This document shows, one piece after another, positions 49,562 to 58,574 of a DNA stretch of 64,000 nucleotides (its first letter is position 1; the number at the start of each line of letters is the position of its first letter). Position numbers and translations under genes: made by a program. The stretch comes from Acidobacteriota bacterium (GTDB taxonomy: Bacteria; Acidobacteriota; Terriglobia; Terriglobales; Acidobacteriaceae). The stretch is from contig JABCZH010000011.1 in the NCBI GenBank assembly GCA_013289795.1, positions 84,626-148,625 on the forward strand, written 5' to 3'. The notes under the pieces are model-generated. The model did not search any database. It worked only from the letters and a program-made list of their open reading frames with translations, and was not told the DNA's origin.

Positions 49562-51256
49562 GTGAATCTGCCTGGCAAGATTTTGATCATCAGTCTGTGG
49601 TTGTCGTCTGCGCTTGGCCTTTCCGCACAACAGGCTGACCCGGTGCTGAGTGCGATGAAGGGGGAGTTGAACCGGTCGTTTCAGAACCTGAAGAAGGCGA
49701 CACCGCCGCCGTATTTTCTGTCGTATCAATTGACTGACAACCGGGCGGTGGTGATCACGGCATCGTTTGGGGCACTGACGGGCAGTACAGAGGGGAAGAC
49801 GCGGTTGTTAGATGTGGACCTGCGGGTCGGCGATTACAAGCTGGATAACACCCATCCCATACGGGAAGGTTCGGCCTTTGGGGCCTTCGGCGAGCGCATG
49901 GGCGAGCCGAGGATGCCGTTGGATGACGCGCCGGACGCACTAAGCGTAGCGCTCTGGCAAGTCACGGAGAACCGCTACCGCCGGGCGGTGGAGCAATTGG
50001 AACACGTGAAGGCGAATGTGCAGGTCAAGGTGGAACAGGAGGACCGTTCCGGAGATTTTTCTGCGGCGGGAGTGGAGAATTATAGAGAGCCGATTGCACC
50101 GTTTTTCATCGACTCGAAGATTTGGGAGGAAAAAGTCCGCAAGTTCAGCCAGCCATTCGCGGAACACAAGGAGATCATCGAGAGTTCAGCCCAGATCGAT
50201 GCGGAGATCGAGACGCGGCGGTATGTAAACAGCGATGGGAGCCAGGTGCTGATGTCGAGCCCGTTCTACCGCCTATCGATTTCGGCGACCGCCAAAGCGG
50301 ACGACGGGATGGAGTTGCCGCTGCATCAGACCTACATGTCGTTCCGGCTGGATGGATTGCCGGGAGATGCGGCGGTGCAAAAAGACGTGGATCGGATGGT
50401 GCAGACGCTGCTGGCACTGGTTCGAGCGCCGGTGGCGGAGCCGTTTACCGGGCCGGCGATTCTTTCCGGGCGGGCGAGTTCGGTTTTCTTCCATGAAATT
50501 TTTGGGCACCGGATCGAAGGCCAGCGGCAGAAGAATGAGGATGAAGCCCAGACCTTCAAGAAGAAGGTGAATCAGGCGGTGCTTCCGGATTTTATTTCGG
50601 TGTATTCAGATCCCACGCTACACCAACTGGGTGAAACGGAACTGGTTGGCTACTATCCTTACGACGACGAAGGCGTAAGAGCGCGGCGAGTGATGATAGT
50701 GGAACGCGGGGTCTTGAAAAACTTCCTGATGTCGCGCACACCGATCGAGGGGTTTTCGTCTTCGAACGGGCATGGGCGACGGCAACAGGGGTACAAGGTG
50801 GTGGCACGGCAGTCGAACCTGGTGGTGGAGTCTTCAAAGCACGTATCGCGGGCCGAACTCAAGCGGATGCTGATCGAACAGGTCAAGGCTGCGAACAAGC
50901 CGTATGGACTGCTGTTTGATGACATCGAAGGGGGGTTCACTTTTACCCAGCGAGTCATTCCCAACGCATTCAATGTACGGCCAACCGTGGTGTACCGGAT
51001 TTACCCCGATGGTAGAGAAGAGTTGGTGCGGGGAGTGGACTTGATTGGGACGCCGCTGATCGCGTTCAGCAAGATTCTGGCGGCCGACGATGACGTGGCG
51101 GTGTTCAACGGGGTGTGCGGAGCGGAATCGGGATGGGTACCGGTCTCGGCCAGTTCGCCGGGCCTGCTGATTTCACAAATCGAAGTACAGCGCAAAGAGA
51201 AATCGCAAGAGCGGGCGCCGATTCTGCCGCCCCCGGCGGCGGTGCGGGAGAAGTGA
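49562..51256 (+). CDS. Exported TldD-like metalloprotease subunit (HExxxH)
   Basis: 564 residues from GTG 49562 with a signal peptide (ILIISLWLSSALGLSAQ). TldD/PmbA family: the zinc motif SSVFFHEIFGHRIEGQ is intact (H311, E312, H316), followed by SVYSDPTLHQLGETELVGYYPYDDEGV and GVLKNFLMSRTPIEG. The C-terminal domain has the NGVCGAESG stretch. In the cytosolic TldD-TldE heterodimer only TldD carries HExxxH. It is followed after a single base by a paralogue lacking the motif, so an exported two-subunit protease is implied. Cytosolic relatives degrade antitoxins and mature peptides; this export and the length above 450 are unusual. Confidence 0.87.
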   Translation: MNLPGKILIISLWLSSALGLSAQQADPVLSAMKGELNRSFQNLKKATPPPYFLSYQLTDNRAVVITASFGALTGSTEGKTRLLDVDLRVGDYKLDNTHPIREGSAFGAFGERMGEPRMPLDDAPDALSVALWQVTENRYRRAVEQLEHVKANVQVKVEQEDRSGDFSAAGVENYREPIAPFFIDSKIWEEKVRKFSQPFAEHKEIIESSAQIDAEIETRRYVNSDGSQVLMSSPFYRLSISATAKADDGMELPLHQTYMSFRLDGLPGDAAVQKDVDRMVQTLLALVRAPVAEPFTGPAILSGRASSVFFHEIFGHRIEGQRQKNEDEAQTFKKKVNQAVLPDFISVYSDPTLHQLGETELVGYYPYDDEGVRARRVMIVERGVLKNFLMSRTPIEGFSSSNGHGRRQQGYKVVARQSNLVVESSKHVSRAELKRMLIEQVKAANKPYGLLFDDIEGGFTFTQRVIPNAFNVRPTVVYRIYPDGREELVRGVDLIGTPLIAFSKILAADDDVAVFNGVCGAESGWVPVSASSPGLLISQIEVQRKEKSQERAPILPPPAAVREK

Positions 51257-51257
51257 G

Positions 51258-53039
51258 ATGAATGTAACCTTACGAAGGGTGGCGTTGGTCTGGGGAGTGC
51301 TGGGTTCGCTGTTGCCCTTGACAGCGCCGGCACAGGACGACGTGGCCATGCGAGCTATGCAGGATGAACTGGCACGCTCCGTGAGCCAACTGCAATTGCA
51401 GCAGATGGACAAGCCGTATTTTCTCGCCTACCGGATGGACGAGATCAACGAAACCACGGTTTCCGCGAGTCTGGGCAGCCTGACGCTGAGTCAGCCCAGC
51501 CGCACGCGACTTATCGGGGTGGAAGTGCGCGTTGGCGACTATGCGATCGACAACAGCAACTACATTTCGATGGGGAGTCTCCGGGGCGGAATGGCGGGAA
51601 TCCTAAGTAGCATCAGCCAAGCGCCGCTTGACGACAACTACCAGCAGATCCGGCGTCAGTTTTGGCTGGCGACGGACGCGCAATACAAGAAAGCGTTAGA
51701 AGACCTTTCAGCCAAACGGGCAGCACTGAATATGAGAAAGGGCAATGAGGTTCCGGATTTCAGCAAAGAGAGCCCGGTCCGCGACAACGAGAAACCGGTT
51801 AGCGGCGCCGGGCCCGGCGACCTCGAGGGGCTGGCGCGAGCGCTATCGGCGGTATTCAAGTCGTCGCCGGAGATCTACACCTCGTCGGTGGACGTGGTCT
51901 ATCGCGATTTCGTAACTCGATACGCAAACAGCGAAGGATCCACGTTCCTTCGTTCACAACCGATTTTGAAGCTGCAGGTGACGGCACAGACGCAGGCCAA
52001 CGATGGCTTGCCGATTGCGGATTCGATCGAAGTGTTTGGCCGGTCGATGACGGATCTACCGACGCGAGATCAACTGGTGGCGCAGGTAGGCGAGATGGCG
52101 GCGCGCATACTGAAACTGCGGTCTGCGTCTTCCATGGAGCGCTACAACGGACCGGTGCTGTTCGAAGGAGCGGCGGCCGGGGAAATGTTCTCCCAGGAAT
52201 TCGCCACTGGTCTGATGGCAGTGCGTACGCCAATGAGCGATGACTCGCGGTTCGAGCTGTTCTTCAACCAGATGATGGCCCAACTCGGGGGTGGTTCGTT
52301 CGTGGACAAGCTGGGCGGGCGGGTGCTGCCGGAGTTTCTCAGTGTGACCGACAATCCGCTGCAGGCGGAATACCAGGGACACGCGCTGATGGGCGCCGCC
52401 AAGGTGGATGACGACGGGGTGAAGACCCGAAACACCGTGCTGATCGAGCATGGGGTTCTGAAGACCCTGCTGACAACCCGGGCACCGGTGCGGGCAATCC
52501 CACAGAGCACGGGTAGCCGTCGGGGATGGGGCCCAGCGCCCAGCAATCTTTTTGTGACCTCAGACAAAGGGCTGAGTCCCGACGAGCTGCGCAAGGAACT
52601 TCTGCGCCGGGTAAAGGAGCGCGGACTGGACTATGGAATTGTGGTACGACGGGTGGGGGGAGGGTCGGCGGCATCGTTCATGAAGATGGCCGCGCGAATG
52701 GCAGGGCAATCTGGAGCAAACACGTCGAATTCTATCTCCGAGGTCTACAAGCTGTATCCGGACGGGCGCGAAGAACTGGTCCGAGGTGTGGAGATCGCGG
52801 AAATGACGCCAGCCACGTTTAAGGACGTGGTTGCCGTCGGTGCCGCACCGGTGGTGTACAGCGATGAGTTCGTTCCCAGGATCGGTGCGCTCTTCTCGTT
52901 GGGAGTTTCCGCAAGCTCGAACGTCCCGGTGGTATCTTGTGTAATCCCGGCGATGCTGTTCGAGGAGGTGTCACTAGTCAAGAGCCAAGGCCCATTTCCC
53001 AACCCTCCGATTTCCCCCTCGCCGCTGGCCAAACAGTGA
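51258..53039 (+). CDS. Exported TldE/PmbA-like partner without the zinc motif
   Basis: 593 residues with a signal peptide (LVWGVLGSLLPLTAPAQ). Same fold as the preceding gene: the N-terminal YFLAYRMDEINETTVSASLGSL and LIGVEVRVGDYAIDN match its YFLSYQLTDNRAVVITASFG and LLDVDLRVGDYKLDN. Where TldD has HExxxH this chain reads AAAGEMFSQEFATG, so it is catalytically empty, as TldE/PmbA is. The DNPLQAEYQGHALMGAAKVDDDGVKT and VLIEHGVLKTLLTTR segments are conserved family parts. One base separates it from the upstream stop. Together they should form a periplasmic heterodimer. The C-terminal tail is Pro-rich. Confidence 0.85.
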   Translation: MNVTLRRVALVWGVLGSLLPLTAPAQDDVAMRAMQDELARSVSQLQLQQMDKPYFLAYRMDEINETTVSASLGSLTLSQPSRTRLIGVEVRVGDYAIDNSNYISMGSLRGGMAGILSSISQAPLDDNYQQIRRQFWLATDAQYKKALEDLSAKRAALNMRKGNEVPDFSKESPVRDNEKPVSGAGPGDLEGLARALSAVFKSSPEIYTSSVDVVYRDFVTRYANSEGSTFLRSQPILKLQVTAQTQANDGLPIADSIEVFGRSMTDLPTRDQLVAQVGEMAARILKLRSASSMERYNGPVLFEGAAAGEMFSQEFATGLMAVRTPMSDDSRFELFFNQMMAQLGGGSFVDKLGGRVLPEFLSVTDNPLQAEYQGHALMGAAKVDDDGVKTRNTVLIEHGVLKTLLTTRAPVRAIPQSTGSRRGWGPAPSNLFVTSDKGLSPDELRKELLRRVKERGLDYGIVVRRVGGGSAASFMKMAARMAGQSGANTSNSISEVYKLYPDGREELVRGVEIAEMTPATFKDVVAVGAAPVVYSDEFVPRIGALFSLGVSASSNVPVVSCVIPAMLFEEVSLVKSQGPFPNPPISPSPLAKQ

Positions 53040-53187
53040 GGCACCGGGATGGCCGTGGTAACATGCCCAACCGGTTCCAAAGGTAACCTGGGCCACCCCG
53101 AATGCGGATTGACCCGTCTAATCCATGATAGTAGCATTAGCTGATCCTGTGGAAACTGTGGGTGGTCGCTGTAAGTAACAGATAAAT

Positions 53188-55104
53188 ATGAGCATAGGGA
53201 AGCGCTACCTGCAGATCGCGGGAGGGATTGCCTGTACCCTGGGCAGTCTGGCTTGCCAGACCGGATCGCGTCCCGAGGCGCTGCTGCCGGCGAAACAGGC
53301 GAGCGCTCCGGCTATCAGTGTTGCTGCGGCTCCTGCAGCTCAGGCCCCGGCCAAAACAAAGCCCGCTCCGGTGGTGCCGCCCCAGCCCGAAGTCAAGACC
53401 GATGCCGCAGCAGACCTGATCGCGCAGGTGGAAAAGGAATATCAGGCCGGCCAGTCGAATTACCAGGCCGGACACCTGGAAGCGGCGAAGGAGAATTTTG
53501 ACCGCGCCTTTAACCTGCTGTTGGAGAGTCCCCTCGATGTAGGTTCGGATGAGCGGTTGCAAAGGGAGTTTGACCGCTTATTGGATGGAGTGAACGGCCT
53601 GGAGATGCAGGCGTTGCAGCAGGGGGATGGATTCACCGAGCAAAAGTCGGAGCCGGCACCCATCGATGAAGCCAATGAAGTCACCTACCCGGTAGATCCT
53701 AATATCAAAGCGAAGGCGGAGGCGGAGATCAAGCAGACGCATTCCGATCTGCCGCTGATGATGACCGATCCGGTGGCGGGCTACATTAATTATTTTTCGA
53801 CGCGGGGACGGGGAACGCTGGAACGGGCGCTGGCGCGAAGTGGACGCTACCAAGACATGATTCGGAGGGTTCTGAAGGAAGAGGGAGTGCCTCAGGACCT
53901 GATTTACCTGGCGCAGGCGGAGTCGGGATTCCATCCGCTGGCGGTTTCGCGGGCGGGGGCACGTGGGATGTGGCAGTTCATGGGAAGCCGGGCAAAAGGG
54001 TATGGCTTGGAGCGCAACTGGTGGGTGGACGACCGGCAGGATCCGGAAAAGGCCACCCGGGCGGCGGCTCATCACCTGAAAGATTTGTACAACCAGTTCG
54101 GGGACTGGTATCTGGCGATGGCTGCCTATAACTCTGGGCCGGGAACGGTGCAAAGCGCGGTCAAGCGGACCGGCTACGCGGATTTTTGGCAACTGTACAA
54201 ACGGAATGTGTTGCCCAAAGAAACGCGGAACTATGTGCCAATCATTATTGCCGTGACCATCATGGCCAAGAATCCACAGCAGTATGGGTTGGAGGATGTG
54301 GAGGCGGACAAGCCGGAGCCTTATGACGCGGTGGAGATCGATTATCCGGTGGATCTGCGGCTGGTGGCAGAGTGTGTGGACGCTTCGGCGGGCACGTTGC
54401 AGGAACTGAATCCGAGCCTGCTGCGGCTGACGACGCCGAAGAATCAGGAGTTCGAGCTGCATCTGCCGGAAGGCAGCAAGGACCATTATTTGACGGCGAT
54501 TCGGGCGATTCCGCCGGACATGCGAGTGTGGTGGCGCTACCACAGCGTGGCACCGGGCGACACGCTGGCCTCGGTGGCCAAGACTTATCACAGCAGCCGC
54601 AAGACGATCGCGGAGGCAAACGGGCTGGGCGAAGACGACAAACTGACTCCGGAGAGCAAGCTGATTATTCCGGTGTCACCGGGCAAGCATCCTTACAGCG
54701 AGGGTGAGGCGGCATACGCGCGGCATGTTACCCGCTACAAGGTGAGAAGGGGAGACACGGTAGAGAGTGTGGCCGACAATTTCGGCGTCCCGCCCACAAT
54801 GGTGCGGCGATGGAACCACCTCAAGGGCGACAGTCTGGGGGGGAGGCGGGTGTTGTACGTGCGCCTCCCGGTGACTCCGAACTTCGACGAGAAACGTTCG
54901 GCGGAGCCCGCTAAGTCGAGATCCAAGAAGACGTTACATGCCGCCGGCGCTAAGAGCCCGGTGCGGCACACGGTGGAACCGGGAGAGACGCTGTACTCGA
55001 TTGCCAAGTCGCATAACACCACCGTAGACGCGCTTAAACAGCAGAATGGAAACCTGGCCACGCTGAAGCCGGGGATGATCCTGCTGATCCAGAGCGGGCG
55101 ATAA
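53188..55104 (+). CDS. mltD: MltD-like lytic transglycosylase lipoprotein with three LysM
   Basis: 638 residues. The N-terminus ends in a lipobox-like SLAC (Cys 23), so a lipoprotein. A Pro/Ala linker and a TPR-like helical part (LIAQVEKEYQAGQSNYQAGHLEAAKENFDRAF) precede the SLT domain at about 210-345: catalytic Glu in LAQAESGFHPLAVSRAGARGMWQFM, then MAAYNSGPGTVQSAV. LysM modules follow at about 450-495 (HSVAPGDTLASVAKTY), 515-555 (YKVRRGDTVESVADNFG) and 590-635 (HTVEPGETLYSIAKSHN). It cleaves glycan strands of peptidoglycan from the outer membrane and binds glycan through LysM. The usual MltD has two or three LysM, so length is normal. Confidence 0.93.
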   Translation: MSIGKRYLQIAGGIACTLGSLACQTGSRPEALLPAKQASAPAISVAAAPAAQAPAKTKPAPVVPPQPEVKTDAAADLIAQVEKEYQAGQSNYQAGHLEAAKENFDRAFNLLLESPLDVGSDERLQREFDRLLDGVNGLEMQALQQGDGFTEQKSEPAPIDEANEVTYPVDPNIKAKAEAEIKQTHSDLPLMMTDPVAGYINYFSTRGRGTLERALARSGRYQDMIRRVLKEEGVPQDLIYLAQAESGFHPLAVSRAGARGMWQFMGSRAKGYGLERNWWVDDRQDPEKATRAAAHHLKDLYNQFGDWYLAMAAYNSGPGTVQSAVKRTGYADFWQLYKRNVLPKETRNYVPIIIAVTIMAKNPQQYGLEDVEADKPEPYDAVEIDYPVDLRLVAECVDASAGTLQELNPSLLRLTTPKNQEFELHLPEGSKDHYLTAIRAIPPDMRVWWRYHSVAPGDTLASVAKTYHSSRKTIAEANGLGEDDKLTPESKLIIPVSPGKHPYSEGEAAYARHVTRYKVRRGDTVESVADNFGVPPTMVRRWNHLKGDSLGGRRVLYVRLPVTPNFDEKRSAEPAKSRSKKTLHAAGAKSPVRHTVEPGETLYSIAKSHNTTVDALKQQNGNLATLKPGMILLIQSGR

Positions 55105-55294
55105 TCTTCTGTTTCTTCCGGCTTTCTTTCCCGTGAAGGCAATTTCAATCTGAGAATCGGTTAGCATCCAAGGGTGCTGATCTGCCTCCGCTTGTCGCTA
55201 ATCAAGAGAGAGAAAAGAATCCTAGTTCGGTGTAATATGCAGGGGAGTCGGAAGGCACCAGGTATTTTTGTTACCGCCGGGCGAAAAACTGCTG

Positions 55295-55303
55295 TGCTAT
55301 AAT
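55295..55303 (+). promoter_or_regulatory. Extended -10 promoter of the H1-like gene
   Basis: TGCTATAAT, a TGn-extended consensus -10, 103 bases before the chosen ATG. The leader would be about 95 bases long, enough for regulation, but no known element is recognised in it. Confidence 0.5.
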
Positions 55304-55405
55304 CGCGCCCCGTCGTCAAATGAAGTGAAGGCAGCTTTCTTCTTAGTGCTGGCATTGGGTGGCATCCGGTCAATCGGGCAACCGGACAAATTCAGGAGGA
55401 TGAAG

Positions 55406-55804
55406 ATGACTTTTTACGAGACCCTCTATTTACGGGATGATGAGATGGACGAGTTTGGCGACAGCGGCGCGTACGGGGAGTCGCTGGAGGAAGACTACGA
55501 AGAGGAAGAGGAGGAGGAAGAGGCCGAAATGCCGGCGATGAGGGAGCCGGCGCCGATGGCTGAAGTTCCTGTCCCTGCGATGCCGATTTCGAGCGGAGGG
55601 GGCGGGGGAGCACCCAAGGCCGCGCCCAAGAAGGCGGCAAAGAAGGCTGCTCCCAAGAAGAAGGCTGCCCCCAAGAAAAAGAAGAAGGTTGCCAAGAAGG
55701 CAGCGAAGAAAAAACCGGCGAAGAAGAAAGCTGCCAAGAAGAAGCCAGCGAAAAAGGCGGCAAAGAAGAAAGGAAAAAAGAAGGCCGCTCGCCGGCGGCG
55801 TTAA
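55406..55804 (+). CDS. Histone H1-like Lys/Ala-rich protein with acidic N-terminus
   Basis: 132 residues. SD AGGAGG is 6 bases before the ATG at 55406 (an ATG at 55400 is too close to it). Three parts: residues 1-20 TFYETLYLRDDEMDEFGD, an acidic run about 28-40 (EEDYEEEEEEEEAE), a Pro/Met/Gly linker, then a C-terminal tail of AAPKK, KKPAKKAAKK repeats ending AARRRR. The tail resembles eukaryotic H1 and bacterial H1-like (Hc1, HU-tail) DNA-condensing sequences. The acidic block is unusual and may hold the tail in check or recruit a basic partner. Probably nucleoid-associated. The KTFYETLYLRDDE start is a conserved acidobacterial-looking segment of unknown role. Confidence 0.78.
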   Translation: MTFYETLYLRDDEMDEFGDSGAYGESLEEDYEEEEEEEEAEMPAMREPAPMAEVPVPAMPISSGGGGGAPKAAPKKAAKKAAPKKKAAPKKKKKVAKKAAKKKPAKKKAAKKKPAKKAAKKKGKKKAARRRR

Positions 55805-55882
55805 TGACAAATTGAATCGCAAACGGACTGGCCGCAGCTTGATGCTGCGGCCTTTGTTCTTGGAAGGTAGGTGCCCGGCGGC

Positions 55883-56146
55883 TTATTTCTTCGCCTGCAC
55901 GGCGTTCAAGCACCTGGCGTAAAGCTCCAGCAAGTGAGTGGCGTATTCGTCGGGCTTGGTGGCGGCGCCAGTACCCTGAAAACCCACGCCGGACGAAGTG
56001 GTGCGGCCGTAGCCAGTGGTCATGGCGACAAATTTCATCAAGTCGAGGGCGATGTCTTCGTTACGGCGGGCGCCCGCAGAGCTGGAAGGTGCTTCGTCCA
56101 TGAAAGCCTCCGTGGGAATGCGAATACTGGGAATTTCGTCATCCAT
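55883..56146 (-). CDS. Small hypothetical protein
   Basis: 87 residues from the ATG at 56146; the frame opens at 56179, but the extra residues look non-coding. The sequence DEIPSIRIPTEAFMDEAP, then RRNEDIALDLMKFVAMTTGYGR and YATHLLELYARCLNAVQAKK suggests a mostly helical cytoplasmic protein. No motif is recognised. It is convergent with the H1-like gene and followed upstream by the VOC gene on the same strand (54-base gap), so the two may be cotranscribed. Function unknown. Confidence 0.6.
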   Translation of the reverse strand: MDDEIPSIRIPTEAFMDEAPSSSAGARRNEDIALDLMKFVAMTTGYGRTTSSGVGFQGTGAATKPDEYATHLLELYARCLNAVQAKK

Positions 56147-56200
56147 CTGAGAAATCCGGCAGAAAATTGATGATAGCACGGGCTCGAACGGGAACGAGCG

Positions 56201-56596
56201 CTACGCGGCACGGGGCACCTCACTCATCAGGGCGAGGAGGTTTTGCTCGGAGTCGCGAAAGAAGGTCATCCAGAGATCGTGGTCGGGCATGCGGGCCAGG
56301 AAATGAGGCTCGTCTTCGAAATGGACGCCGGCGGCGAGCATCTGGCGGTGGGCCGCTTTGATGTCAGGCACGACAAGATAGAGGACTGAACCGGGGTGAT
56401 CGAATTCCGGCTTCTCGGGCGGGGAGAGCATGAGGCGCACGCCGTTGCAGTCGAAGAACGCCAACTGGCCGGCGGCGAATAAAAAGGGCAGTCCGAGCTT
56501 ATCCCGGTAAAATGCGGTGGCACGGGCGACATCGTGGACATTGATGCTGACCTGGCCGAGGCGGGTGATACCAAGGGTTGCGGGTGCGGTCATCAT
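56201..56596 (-). CDS. VOC/glyoxalase-family protein under divergent MarR control
   Basis: 131 residues, a single VOC domain: LGQVSINVHDVARATAFYRDKLGLPFLF at the start with the first metal-ligand region, LVVPDIKAAHRQMLAAGVHFEDEP in the middle and DLWMTFFRDSEQNLLALMSEV at the end with the closing Glu region. Such proteins act as lactoylglutathione-lyase-like enzymes or small-molecule binding proteins. It is divergent from a MarR regulator gene with a palindromic operator in the 50-base gap, a common arrangement for stress or drug-response genes. Confidence 0.85.
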   Translation of the reverse strand: MMTAPATLGITRLGQVSINVHDVARATAFYRDKLGLPFLFAAGQLAFFDCNGVRLMLSPPEKPEFDHPGSVLYLVVPDIKAAHRQMLAAGVHFEDEPHFLARMPDHDLWMTFFRDSEQNLLALMSEVPRAA

Positions 56597-56623
56597 GGGT
56601 ACTTTGCCTCCATCGTAAGATTA

Positions 56624-56638
56624 GTTAGCATAGCTAAC
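56624..56638. promoter_or_regulatory. MarR-type operator GTTAGC-ATA-GCTAAC
   Basis: Perfect inverted repeat GTTAGC (56624-56629) and GCTAAC (56633-56638) around ATA, extended by TTA/CAA flanks. It lies in the 50-base gap between the divergent VOC and marR starts, 9 bases before the marR ATG. Binding would repress both genes. Confidence 0.65.
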
Positions 56639-56646
56639 AATATTTA

Positions 56647-57105
56647 ATGGCAAAAAGCAAGCGAAAAACACGACGCTCCGCAGACGTGGTGGGAGTGGCC
56701 GACCGGCTGCATTCCGCCGCCATTCATCTATTGCGGCGGGTAAGAAAGCAGGACCTGGCGACCGGGGAAGGACCGGCGCGGCTCTCGGCGTTGTCGGTAT
56801 TGGTGTTCGGGGGTGCGATGACTCCCGGGCAACTGGCGGCAGCGGAGCAAGTTAAGCCGCCAACGATGACACGGATCGTGGCGGGCCTGGAGCGGAGCGG
56901 ACTGGTAAAGCGTATTCCCGATTCGTCGGATGCGCGGCGGGTACGGATTCAGGCGACGGCAGCAGGAACACGTTTGTTGCAGCGCGGGCGCAAGATGAGA
57001 ATTGAGTATTTGGCGAACCAACTCGACGGACTCGCCGACAAAGACCTGGCAAGCGTGGATGAGGGGGTCGAGATTCTGGCACGGGTGTTGCAGGAGTGGA
57101 AGTAA
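56647..57105 (+). CDS. MarR-family transcriptional regulator
   Basis: 152 residues. Winged helix at about 45-115: LSALSVLVFGGAMTPGQLAAAEQVKPPTMTRIVAGLERSGLVKRIPDSSDARRVRIQATAAG in which QVKPPTMTRIVAGLE is the recognition helix and DSSDARRVR the wing. The flanking helices form the dimer. It should repress itself and the divergent VOC gene through the GTTAGC palindrome and release on binding a phenolic-type ligand (family knowledge; ligand not predictable). The basic N-terminus (KSKRKTRRSAD) is slightly extended. Confidence 0.9.
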   Translation: MAKSKRKTRRSADVVGVADRLHSAAIHLLRRVRKQDLATGEGPARLSALSVLVFGGAMTPGQLAAAEQVKPPTMTRIVAGLERSGLVKRIPDSSDARRVRIQATAAGTRLLQRGRKMRIEYLANQLDGLADKDLASVDEGVEILARVLQEWK

Positions 57106-57122
57106 GGACGCGGCGGCCCACC

Positions 57123-57839
57123 TCAGGTTTCGACGCCAACATAACAGACCCGCCCTATGAGATAGTCCGCTGGTTTAACGCCTTTTCCCACACCCAGCAC
57201 GTCCACCGGATAAGCCTGATTATGCGGCCGCAGAACCAGTTGATCGCCCGCGACTTCCACGTACTTGATGGTGGAAGCGCCGTTCTTGTTGACGGCATAC
57301 ATGTTGGACTCGCCTTTTCGATAAGGCTTCAGTGAGTTGTAGTGACGGTCGATGAGCACGGTGGCGCCGGGGAGGAGGCGAGGATACATGCTCATGCCTT
57401 CGCGAGCGTCGATCTTGATGAGGACAAAGCGTTCCCAGCGCTCACGGGCAGTTTCCATTTCAGGGCGGAGGCTGCGCAGGAAAACTTTCTTGAACTTCAG
57501 GATGTCCTTTACGTTCATGCTCATGATGCGAGACTCGGTGGCAGCGACGCCGCCATCGACCAAGAGAACGTCCTGAAATTCATCTTTGGCGGGGGGCAGG
57601 ATGCTGGCACGCCGGTTGATTTCGGCAGGATCGAGAAGGTCGAGGACGGAGAGATGCTGGACCGTTAGAACTCTGTCCATGCCCTCGAGGCTGAGGCCGC
57701 GTTTGCGATTGAGAAAATTGGAGATATGAGCTTGTCTAAACCCCGTCTGGGCGGCCAGGCCAAGGCCGGTTAGCTCTCCCGCTTCAATGCGCTGCCACAG
57801 GGTGTTGCGGAGATTGTGCTGAAGAGTTTTGAATTTCAT
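57123..57839 (-). CDS. Repressor with HTH and S24/LexA-like C-terminal domain
   Basis: 238 residues. N-terminal helix-turn-helix at about 14-60 (RIEAGELTGLGLAAQTGFRQAHISNFLNRKRGLSLEGMDRVL). The C-terminal S24 peptidase fold has the nucleophile Ser in REGMSMYPRLLPGATVLID (near residue 150) and the base Lys in NKNGASTIKYVEV (near 192), as in LexA and phage CI-type repressors. The Ala-Gly cleavage pair usually present in the hinge is not obvious, so self-cleavage is uncertain. Possible SOS- or stress-linked regulator, perhaps of phage origin. It is convergent with marR (17-base gap). The 288 bases upstream hold its promoter region. Confidence 0.82.
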   Translation of the reverse strand: MKFKTLQHNLRNTLWQRIEAGELTGLGLAAQTGFRQAHISNFLNRKRGLSLEGMDRVLTVQHLSVLDLLDPAEINRRASILPPAKDEFQDVLLVDGGVAATESRIMSMNVKDILKFKKVFLRSLRPEMETARERWERFVLIKIDAREGMSMYPRLLPGATVLIDRHYNSLKPYRKGESNMYAVNKNGASTIKYVEVAGDQLVLRPHNQAYPVDVLGVGKGVKPADYLIGRVCYVGVET

Positions 57840-58127
57840 GTAGCGAGTCTACCAGTTGTCTATAGCGCGATGCTATTGTGAACAATTGCAGAACATCTCG
57901 GAGAGCCTGACGAAAGCACGCAACTTATAATCTTTACAGAAGGGACGCTAGGATGTGAGCACAACCGTTCAACATGGAAAGGGTATTAGCAAAACGATGA
58001 AAACCTGTTAGAGATGATCGGCCTTATTTCCAGCGACGGTGCCGCATATGCCGAGGAGCCTGTCCGGAGACGAAGAATCAGCAGGTGACACGGCGTGCTC
58101 CGGGAAACACCGTAAAATGAAGGAGCG

Positions 58128-58574
58128 ATGGATATGACCTGGATCACCGACCGGATTGCGGTCGGAGGCGGCATTTGGACAGAAGAGCACATGGCAGAGG
58201 TGGCGCGCACAGGTGTGACCCACGTCCTCGACATGCAAATTGAGTTTGACGATACGGCGCTAGCGAAACCGTTTGGGATCCGAGTGTTGTGGAATCCGAT
58301 CGACGATGACTTTCAGCCAAAACCGCCAGAAATCTTTGAGCGTGGGGTGAAGTTCGCGCGGGAGGCGATGGCCGAAGATGGAAAGCTTTTCATCCATTGC
58401 GCCGCGGGAATCCACCGGGCGCCGATGATGGCGTTGGCGATATTGTGCTCGACAGGGTGGACAATAGAGGAGGCACTGGAAGCGATGGAGACACGGCGTG
58501 CGGTGGTGGATTTTGCGCCTGTGTATGTGGATAGTGTGAGGCAATACTTAAGACAGGTGGGAGCGGAGAAGTAG
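58128..58574 (+). CDS. Dual-specificity protein phosphatase-like
   Basis: 148 residues. The Cys phosphatase signature HC-x5-R is present as HCAAGIHRAP (H90, C91, R97), with a candidate general acid in WNPIDDDF (D60 or D61). The start ITDRIAVGGGIWTEEHMAEVARTGVTHVLDM is typical of bacterial dual-specificity (DSPc) phosphatases. It dephosphorylates Tyr, Ser/Thr or non-protein phosphates; the target is unknown. Proline follows the loop where many have Ser or Thr plus Ala. No signal peptide. Confidence 0.87.
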   Translation: MDMTWITDRIAVGGGIWTEEHMAEVARTGVTHVLDMQIEFDDTALAKPFGIRVLWNPIDDDFQPKPPEIFERGVKFAREAMAEDGKLFIHCAAGIHRAPMMALAILCSTGWTIEEALEAMETRRAVVDFAPVYVDSVRQYLRQVGAEK

